Assembly: GCA_900893395.1 (NCBI GenBank)
Contig: CAAHFI010411856.1
Coordinates: 1 to 32,559, forward strand
Direction: 5' to 3'
DNA length: 32,559 nucleotides
Source of the DNA: Euglena gracilis
Lineage: Eukaryota; Euglenozoa; Euglenophyceae; Euglenales; Euglenaceae
Below, piece after piece: positions 23,851-32,559 of this stretch; position 1 is the stretch's first letter; every line of letters begins with the position of its first letter. Under the pieces are notes generated by a model. The model was not told the origin of the DNA. It was given only the letters and a program-made list of their open reading frames with translations, and searched no databases. The position numbers and the translations under genes are program-made.

Positions 23851-26800
23851 GGGTCGGCGGCCCAAAACGGGGCGCTGGCGGGTCGAAAAACGCTCGTTTT
23901 CGGCTCAAAAACAGTTTTTCTGGGTCCGGGAGGCCAAAAAACATCGTTTCGGGCAAAAAAATTTTTCGATTTTTTTCGACTTTTTGACCCGGTTTTGACC
24001 CAAAGTCAATGGGTCGGCGGCCCAAAACGGGGCGCTGGCGGGTCGAAAAACGCTCGTTTTCGGCTCAAAAACAGTTTTTCGGGTCCGGGAGGCCAAAAAA
24101 CATCGTTTCGGGCAAAAAAATTTTTTCGATTTTTTTCGACTTTTTTGACCCGGTTTTGACCCAAAGTCAATGGGTCGGCGGCCCAAAACGGGGCGCTGGC
24201 GGGTCGAAAAACGCTCGTTTTCGGCTCAAAAACAGTTTTTGGGTCCGGGAGGCCAAAAAACATCGTTTCGGGCAAAAAAATTTTTTCGATTTTTTTCGAC
24301 TTTTTTGACCCGGTTTTGACCCAAAGTCAATGGGTCGGCGGCCCAAAACGGGGCGCTGGCGGGTCGAAAAACGCTCGTTTTCGGCTCAAAAACAGTTTTT
24401 CCGGGTCCGGGAGGCCAAAAAACATCGTTTCGGGCAAAAAAATTTTTTCGATTTTTTTCGACTTTTTGACCCGGTTTTGACCCAAAGTCAATGGGTCGGC
24501 GGCCCAAAACGGGGCGCTGGCGGGTCGAAAAACGCTCGTTTTCGGCTCAAAAACAGTTTTTCTGGGTCCGGGAGGCCAAAAAACATCGTTTCGGGCAAAA
24601 AATTTTTTCGATTTTTTTCGACTTTTTTGACCCGGTTTTGACCCAAAGTCAATGGGTCGGCGGCCCAAAACGGGGCGCTGGCGGGTCGAAAAACGCTCGT
24701 TTTCGGCTCAAAAACAGTTTTTCCGGGTCCGGGAGGCCAAAAAACATCGTTTCGGGCAAAAAAATTTTCGATTTTTTTCGACTTTTTTGACCCGGTTTTG
24801 ACCCAAAGTCAATGGGTCGGCGGCCCAAAACGGGGCGCTGGCGGGTCGAAAAACGCTCGTTTTCGGCTCAAAAACAGTTTTTCCGGGTCCGGGAGGCCAA
24901 AAAACATCGTTTCGGGCAAAAAAATTTTTCGATTTTTTTCGACTTTTTTGACCCGGTTTTGACCCAAAGTCAATGGGTCGGCGGCCCAAAACGGGGCGCT
25001 GGCGGGTCGAAAAACGCTCGTTTTCGGCTCAAAAACAGTTTTTCTGGGTCCGGGAGGCCAAAAAACATCGTTTCGGGCAAAAAAATTTTTTCGATTTTTT
25101 TCGACTTTTTTGACCCGGTTTTGACCCAAAGTCAATGGGTCGGCGGCCCAAAACGGGGCGCTGGCGGGTCGAAAAACGCTCGTTTTCGGCTCAAAAACAG
25201 TTTTTCTGGGTCCGGGAGGCCAAAAAACATCGTTTGGGCAAAAAAAATTTTTTCGATTTTTTTCGACTTTTTCGACCCGGTTTTGACCCAAAGTCAATGG
25301 GTCGGCGGCCCAAAACGGGGCGCTGGCGGGTCGAAAAACGCTCGTTTTCGGCTCAAAAACAGTTTTTCCGGGTCCGGGAGGCCAAAAAACATCGTTTCGG
25401 GCAAAAAAATTTTTTTCGATTTTTTTCGACTTTTTTGACCCGGTTTTGACCCAAAGTCAATGGGTCGGCGGCCCAAAACGGGGCGCTGGCGGGTCGAAAA
25501 ACGCTCGTTTTCGGCTCAAAAACAGTTTTTCTCGGGTCCGGGAGGCCAAAAAACATCGTTTCGGGCAAAAAAATTTTTTCGATTTTTTTCGACTTTTTTG
25601 ACCCGGTTTTGACCCAAAGTCAATGGGTCGGCGGCCCAAAACGGGGCGCTGGCGGGTCGAAAAACGCTCGTTTTCGGCTCAAAAACAGTTTTTCCGGGTC
25701 CGGGAGGCCAAAAAAATCGTTTCGGGCAAAAAAATTTTTCGATTTTTTTCGACTTTTTTGACCCGGTTTTGACCCAAAGTCAATGGGTCGGCGGCCCAAA
25801 ACGGGGCGCTGGCGGGTCGAAAAACGCTCGTTTTCGGCTCAAAAACAGTTTTTCCGGGTCCGGGAGGCCAAAAAACATCGTTTCGGGCAAAAAAAATTTT
25901 TCGATTTTTTTCGACTTTTTTGACCCGGTTTTGACCCAAAGTCAATGGGTCGGCGGCCCAAAACGGGGCGCTGGCGGGTCGAAAAACGCTCGTTTTCGGC
26001 TCAAAAACAGTTTTTCGGGTCCGGGAGGCCAAAAAACATCGTTTCGGGCAAAAAAATTTTTCGATTTTTTTCGACTTTTTTGACCCGGTTTTGACCCAAA
26101 GTCAATGGGTCGGCGGCCCAAAACGGGGCGCTGGCGGGTCGAAAAACGCTCGTTTTCGGCTCAAAAACAGTTTTTCTGGGTCCGGGAGGCCAAAAAACAT
26201 CGTTTCGGGCAAAAAAATTTTTTCGATTTTTTTCGACTTTTTTGACCCGGTTTTGACCCAAAGTCAATGGGTCGGCGGCCCAAAACGGGGCGCTGGCGGG
26301 TCGAAAAACGCTCGTTTTCGGCTCAAAACAGTTTTTCCGGGTCCGGGAGGCCAAAAAATCGTTTCGGGCAAAAAAAATTTTTCGATTTTTTTCGACTTTT
26401 TCGACCCGGTTTTGACCCAAAGTCAATGGGTCGGCGGCCCAAAACGGGGCGCTGGCGGGTCGAAAAACGCTCGTTTTCGGCTCAAAAACAGTTTTTCCGG
26501 GTCCGGGAGGCCAAAAAATCGTTTCGGGCAAAAAAATTTTTTGATTTTTTTCGACTTTTTTGACCCGGTTTTGACCCAAAGTCAATGGGTCGGCGGCCCA
26601 AAACGGGGCGCTGGCGGGTCGAAAAACGCTCGTTTTCGGCTCAAAAACAGTTTTTCCGGGTCCGGGAGGCCAAAAAACATCGTTTCGGGCAAAAAAATTT
26701 TTCGATTTTTTTCGACTTTTTTGACCCGGTTTTGACCCAAAGTCAATGGGTCGGCGGCCCAAAACGGGGCGCTGGCGGGTCGAAAAACGCTCGTTTTCGG

Positions 26801-29800
26801 CTCAAAAAAGTTTTTCCGGGTCCGGGAGGCCAAAAAACATCGTTTCGGGCAAAAAAAATTTTTTCGATTTTTTTCGACTTTTTTGACCCGGTTTTGACCC
26901 AAAGTCAATGGGTCGGCGGCCCAAAACGGGGCGCTGGCGGGTCGAAAAACGCTCGTTTTCGGCTCAAAAACAGTTTTTCCGGGTCCGGGAGGCCAAAAAA
27001 CATCGTTTCGGGCAAAAAAATTTTTTTCGATTTTTTTCGACTTTTTTGACCCGGTTTTGACCCAAAGTCAATGGGTCGGGGCCCAAAACGGGGCGCTGGC
27101 GGGTCGAAAAACGCTCGTTTTCGGCTCAAAAACAGTTTTTCCGGGTCCGGGAGGCCAAAAAACATCGTTTCGGGCAAAAAAAATTTTTTTCGATTTTTTT
27201 CGACTTTTTTGACCCGGTTTTGACCCAAAGTCAATGGGTCGGCGGCCCAAAACGGGGCGCTGGCGGGTCGAAAAACGCTCGTTTTCGGCTCAAAAACAGT
27301 TTTTCCGGGTCCGGGAGGCCAAAAAACATCGTTTCGGGCAAAAAAAATTTTTTCGATTTTTTTCGACTTTTTTGACCCGGTTTTGACCCAAAGTCAATGG
27401 GTCGGCGGCCCAAAACGGGGCGCTGGCGGGTCGAAAAACGCTCGTTTTCGGCTCAAAAACAGTTTTTCCGGGTCCGGGAGGCCAAAAAACGTTTCGGGCA
27501 AAAAAATTTTTTCGATTTTTTTCGACTTTTTTGACCCGGTTTTGACCCAAAGTCAATGGGTCGGCGGCCCAAAACGGGGCGCTGGCGGGTCGAAAAACGC
27601 TCGTTTTCGGCTCAAAAACAGTTTTTCCGGGTCCGGGAGGCCAAAAAACATCGTTTCGGGCAAAAAAAATTTTTCGATTTTTTTCGACTTTTTTGACCCG
27701 GTTTTGACCCAAAATGGGTCGGCGGCCCAAAACGGGGCGCTGGCGGGTCGAAAAACGCTCGTTTTCGGCTCAAAAACAGTTTTTCCGGGTCCGGGAGGCC
27801 AAAAACATCGTTTCGGGCAAAAAAAATTTTTGATTTTTTTCGACTTTTTTGACCCGGTTTTGACCCAAAGTCAATGGGTCGGCGGCCCAAAACGGGGCGC
27901 TGGCGGGTCGAAAAACGCTCGTTTTCGGCTCAAAAACAGTTTTTCCGGGTCCGGGAGGCCAAAAAACATCGTTTCGGGCAAAAAAATTTTTTCGATTTTT
28001 TTCGACTTTTTTGACCCGGTTTTGACCCAAAGTCAATGGGTCGGCGAAAACGGGGCGCTGGCGGGTCGAAAAACGCTCGTTTTCGGCTCAAAAACAGTTT
28101 TTCCGGGTCCGGGAGGCCAAAAAATCGTTTCGGGCAAAAAAAATTTTTTCGATTTTTTTCGACTTTTTTGACCCGGTTTTGACCCAAAGTCAATGGGTCG
28201 GCGGCCCAAAACGGGGCGCTGGCGGGTCGAAAAACGCTCGTTTTCGGCTCAAAAACAGTTTTTCCGGGTCCGGGAGGCCAAAAAACATCGTTTCGGGCAA
28301 AAAAATTTTTCGATTTTTTCGACTTTTTTGACCCGGTTTTGACCCAAAGTCAATGGGTCGGCGGCCCAAAACGGGGCGCTGGCGGGTCGAAAAACGCTCG
28401 TTTTCGGCTCAAAAACAGTTTTTCTGGGTCCGGGAGGCCAAAAAACATCGTTTCGGGCAAAAAAATTTTTCGATTTTTTTCGACTTTTTTGACCCGGTTT
28501 TGACCCAAAGTCAATGGGTCGGCGGCCCAAAACGGGGCGCTGGCGGGTCGAAAAACGCTCGTTTTCGGCTCAAAAACAGTTTTTCTCGGGTCCGGGAGGC
28601 CAAAAAACATCGTTTCGGGCAAAAAAAAATTTTTCGATTTTTTTCGACTTTTTTGACCCGGTTTTGACCCAAAGTCAATGGGTCGGCGGCCCAAAACGGG
28701 GCGCTGGCGGGTCGAAAAACGCTCGTTTTCGGCTCAAAAACAGTTTTTCCGGGTCCGGGAGGCCAAAAAACATCGTTTCGGGCAAAAAAATTTTTCGATT
28801 TTTTTCGACTTTTTTGACCCGGTTTTGACCCAAAGTCAATGGGTCGGCGGCCCAAAACGGGGCGCTGGCGGGTCGAAAAACGCTCGTTTTCGGCTCAAAA
28901 ACAGTTTTTTCCGGTCCGGGAGGCCAAAAACATCGTTTCGGGCAAAAAAATTTTTTCGATTTTTTTCGACTTTTTTGACCCGGTTTTGACCCAAAGTCAA
29001 TGGGTCGGCGGCCCAAAACGGGGCTGGCGGGTCGAAAAACGCTCGTTTTCGGCTCAAAAACAGTTTTTCCGGGTCCGGGAGGCCAAAAAACATCGTTTCG
29101 GGCAAAAAAAATTTTTTCGATTTTTTTCGACTTTTTCGACCCGGTTTTGACCCAAAGTCAATGGGTCGGCGGCCCAAAACGGGGCGCTGGCGGGTCGAAA
29201 AACGCTCGTTTTCGGCTCAAAAACAGTTTTTCCGGGTCCGGGAGGCCAAAAAACATCGTTTCGGGCAAAAAAATTTTTTTCGATTTTTTTCGACTTTTTT
29301 GACCCGGTTTTGACCCAAAGTCAATGGGTCGGCGGCCCAAAACGGGGCGCTGGCGGGTCGAAAAACGCTCGTTTTCGGCTCAAAAACAGTTTTTCCGGGT
29401 CCGGGAGGCCAAAAAACATCGTTTCGGGCAAAAAAATTTTCGATTTTTTCGACTTTTTTGACCCGGTTTTGACCCAAAGTCAATGGGTCGGCGGCCCAAA
29501 ACGGGGCGCTGGCGGGTCGAAAAACGCTCGTTTTCGGCTCAAAAACAGTTTTTCCGGGTCCGGGAGGCCAAAAAACATCGTTTCGGGCAAAAAAAATTTT
29601 TTCGATTTTTTTCGACTTTTTGACCCGGTTTTGACCCAAAGTCAATGGGTCGGCGGCCCAAAACGGGGCGCTGGCGGGTCGAAAAACGCTCGTTTTCGGC
29701 TCAAAACAGTTTTTCCGGGTCCGGGAGGCCAAAAAACATCGTTTCGGGCAAAAAAATTTTTCGATTTTTTTCGACTTTTTTGACCCGGTTTTGACCCAAA

Positions 29801-32559
29801 GTCAATGGGTCGGCGGCCCAAAACGGGGCGCTGGCGGGTCGAAAAACGCTCGTTTTCGGCTCAAAAACAGTTTTTCCGGTCCGGGAGGCCAAAAAACATC
29901 GTTTCGGGCAAAAAAAATTTTTCGATTTTTTTCGACTTTTTTGACCCGGTTTTGACCCAAAGTCAATGGGTCGGCGGCCCAAAACGGGGCGCTGGCGGGT
30001 CGAAAAACGCTCGTTTTCGGCTCAAAAACAGTTTTTCCGGGTCCGGGAGGCCAAAAAACATCGTTTCGGGCAAAAAAATTTTTTCGATTTTTTTCGACTT
30101 TTTTGACCCGGTTTTGACCCAAAGTCAATGGGTCGGCGGCCCAAAACGGGGCGCTGGCGGGTCGAAAAACGCTCGTTTTCGGCTCAAAAACAGTTTTTCC
30201 GGGTCCGGGAGGCCAAAAAACATCGTTTCGGGCAAAAAAATTTTTCGATTTTTTTCGACTTTTTGACCCGGTTTTGACCCAAAGTCAATGGGTCGGCGGC
30301 CCAAAACGGGGCGCTGGCGGGTCGAAAAACGCTCGTTTTCGGCTCAAAAACAGTTTTTCCGGGTCCGGGAGGCCAAAAAACATCGTTTCGGGCAAAAAAA
30401 TTTTTCGATTTTTTTCGACTTTTTTGACCCGGTTTTGACCCAAAGTCAATGGGTCGGCGGCCCAAAACGGGGCGCTGGCGGGTCGAAAAACGCTCGTTTT
30501 CGGCTCAAAAACAGTTTTTCCGGGTCCGGGAGGCCAAAAAACATCGTTTCGGGCAAAAAAATTTTTTCGATTTTTTTCGACTTTTTTGACCCGGTTTTGA
30601 CCCAAAGTCAATGGGTCGGCGGCCCAAAACGGGGCGCTGGCGGGTCGAAAAACGCTCGTTTTCGGCTCAAAAACAGTTTTTCCGGGTCCGGGAGGCCAAA
30701 AAACATCGTTTCGGGCAAAAAAAATTTTTTCGATTTTTTTCGACTTTTTTGACCCGGTTTTGACCCAAAGTCAATGGGTCGGCGGCCCAAAACGGGGCGC
30801 TGGCGGGTCGAAAAACGCTCGTTTTCGGCTCAAAAACAGTTTTTCCGGGTCCGGGAGGCCAAAAAACATCGTTTTGGGCAAAAAAAAATTTTTTCGATTT
30901 TTTTCGACTTTTTTGACCCGGTTTTGACCCAAAGTCAATGGGTCGGCGGCCCAAAACGGGGCGCTGGCGGGTCGAAAAACGCTCGTTTTCGGCTCAAAAA
31001 CAGTTTTTCCGGGTCCGGGAGGCCAAAAAACATCGTTTCGGGCAAAAAAAATTTTTCGATTTTTTTCGACTTTTTTGACCCGGTTTTGACCCAAAGTCAA
31101 TGGGTCGGCGGCCCAAAACGGGGCGCTGGCGGGTCGAAAAACGCTCGTTTTCGGCTCAAAAACAGTTTTTCCGGGTCCGGGAGGCCAAAAAACATCGTTT
31201 CGGGCAAAAAAAATTTTTTTCGATTTTTTCGACTTTTTTGACCCGGTTTTGACCCAAAGTCAATGGGTCGGCGGCCCAAACGGGGCGCTGGCGGGTCGAA
31301 AAACGCTCGTTTTCGGCTCAAAAACAGTTTTTCCGGGTCCGGGAGGCCAAAAAACATCGTTTGGGCAAAAAAAATTTTTCGATTTTTTTCGACTTTTTGA
31401 CCGGTTTTGACCCAAAGTCAATGGGTCGGCGCCCAAAACGGGGCGCTGGCGGGTCGAAAAACGCTCGTTTTCGGCTCAAAAACAGTTTTTCCGGGTCCGG
31501 GAGGCCAAAAAACATCGTTTCGGGCAAAAAAATTTTTTCGATTTTTTTCGACTTTTTTGACCCGGTTTTGACCCAAAGTCAATGGGTCGGCGGCCCAAAA
31601 CGGGGCGCTGGCGGGTCGAAAAACGCTCGTTTTCGGCTCAAAAAGTTTTTCCGGGTCCGGGAGGCCAAAAAACATCGTTTCGGGCAAAAAAATTTTTCGA
31701 TTTTTTTTCGACTTTTTTGACCCGGTTTTGACCCAAAGTCAATGGTCGGCGGCCCAAAACGGGGCGCTGGCGGGTCGAAAAACGCTCGTTTTCGGCTCAA
31801 AAACAGTTTTTCCGGGTCCGGGAGGCCAAAAAACATCGTTTCGGGCAAAAAAATTTTTTTCGATTTTTTTCGACTTTTTTGACCCGGTTTTGACCCAAAG
31901 TCAATGGGTCGGCGGCCCAAAACGGGGCGCTGGCGGGTCGAAAAACGCTCGTTTTCGGCTCAAAAACAGTTTTTCCGGGTCCGGGAGGCCAAAAAACATC
32001 GTTTCGGGCAAAAAAATTTTTCGATTTTTTCGACTTTTTGACCCGGTTTTGACCCAAAGTCAATGGGTCGGCGGCCCAAAACGGGGCGCTGGCGGGTCGA
32101 AAAACGCTCGTTTTCGGCTCAAAAACAGTTTTTCCGGGTCCGGGAGGCCAAAAAACATCGTTTCGGGCAAAAAAAATTTTTCGATTTTTTCGACTTTTTT
32201 GACCCGGTTTTGACCCAAAGTCAATGGGTCGGCGGCCCAAAACGGGGCGCTGGCGGGTCGAAAAACGCTCGTTTTCGGCTCAAAAACAGTTTTTCGGGTC
32301 CGGGAGGCCAAAAAACATCGTTTGGGCAAAAAAATTTTTTCGATTTTTTTCGACTTTTTTGACCCGGTTTTGACCCAAAGTCAATGGGTCGGCGGCCCAA
32401 AAACGGGGCGCTGGCGGGTCGAAAAACGCTCGTTTTCGGCTCAAAAACAGTTTTTTCCGGGTCCGGGAGGCCAAAAAACATCGTTTGGGCAAAAAAAAAT
32501 TTTTCGATTTTTTTCGACTTTTTTGACCCGGTTTTGACCCAAGTCAATGGGTCGGCGGC
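23851..32559. repeat. Right part of the array, mild decline in uniformity
   Basis: Fifty-four unit starts (24011 to 32549) with mean spacing of about 161 bp. Copies are close to the core consensus, but small lesions are commoner than in the core: two insertions giving TTTTTCTCGGGTCC (near 25532 and 28586), 3-5 bp losses near 27491, 27713 and 28047, and loss of CA in AACATCG near 26355 and 26516. Single-base errors cluster again in the last 1.3 kb (near 31280, 31362, 31402, 31431, 32322, 32400, 32485 and 32540). The array runs off the right end. No gene or other element is seen. Confidence 0.88.

Larger units (their letters stand above)
1..32559. repeat. Tandem satellite DNA array, ~162-bp unit, ~203 complete copies
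   Basis: The junction AGTCAATGGGTCGGCGG recurs about every 155-163 bp from end to end, always in the same orientation. I count 204 unit starts, from 147 to 32549, giving 203 complete copies with mean spacing of about 159.6 bp. The full-length unit is 162 bp (79 G+C; 39 A, 44 T, 42 G, 37 C). No unique sequence, inversion or inserted element interrupts it, so neither edge of the array lies in the window. Arrays of this type usually belong to centromeric or other constitutive heterochromatin in eukaryotes. The unit length falls in the commonly seen 150-180 bp range, near one nucleosome repeat. I do not recognise the family and cannot name the species. Strand is arbitrary. Confidence 0.98.

Noticed and set aside
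1-32559. CRISPR array
   Set aside because: There are no unique spacers: the entire unit repeats, and unit length is far above repeat-spacer sizes.
1-32559. Telomeric or subtelomeric repeat
   Set aside because: No short G-rich telomere hexamer or heptamer arrays are present. GGGTC pentamers are dispersed in the unit, not tandem.
1-32559. Ribosomal DNA intergenic spacer subrepeats
   Set aside because: No rRNA gene or transcription start feature flanks the repeats, and over 32 kb of one unit without interruption is unlike a normal spacer.
1-32559. Transposon, LTR or virus-derived element
   Set aside because: There are no terminal repeats, target-site duplications, or polymerase, transposase or capsid-like protein patterns. 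Nothing but the satellite unit is present.

Overview
The whole window (1-32559) is one uninterrupted tandem satellite array. A unit of about 162 bp repeats head to tail in a single orientation, with about 203 complete copies counted by hand from the recurring junction AGTCAATGGGTCGGCGG, a 146-bp partial copy at the left end and an 11-bp partial copy at the right end. I see no protein gene, RNA gene, mobile element, CRISPR array or unique flanking sequence. The reading frames that appear on both strands come from the repeat itself. Such long homogeneous arrays point to nuclear DNA of a eukaryote, typically centromeric, pericentromeric or other heterochromatin. Nothing here identifies the species. 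The unit is about 49% GC and unusually rich in CpG (16 per 162 bp, about 1.7 times expectation).

Layout: (1) 1-13984 is a noisy left part. Mean spacing is about 155 bp in the first 3 kb and climbs steadily to about 159 bp by 10-14 kb, because nearly every copy has lost single bases, mostly in homopolymers and around CpG. (2) 13985-23850 is a nearly clean core of 61 copies, mean about 161.7 bp. Copies differ mainly in the length of three A or T runs. Within it, 21902-22873 holds six consecutive copies that look identical. (3) 23851-32559 is a slightly noisier right part (54 copies, about 161 bp), with errors rising again in the last 1.3 kb.

Coordinates inside the unit are counted from the first G of GGGTCGGCGGCCC as position 1. 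The unit has visible inner structure: four diverged copies of a roughly 20-bp A-run/T-run module, three 10-bp T-rich steps, two short inverted repeats, five GGGTC/GACCC pentamers, and A/T tracts spaced close to one helical turn. These fit a satellite that grew from a shorter repeat and that bends or positions nucleosomes; this is inference. The main caution is that much of the copy-to-copy variation, above all in the left third, looks like uncorrected long-read error rather than biology.
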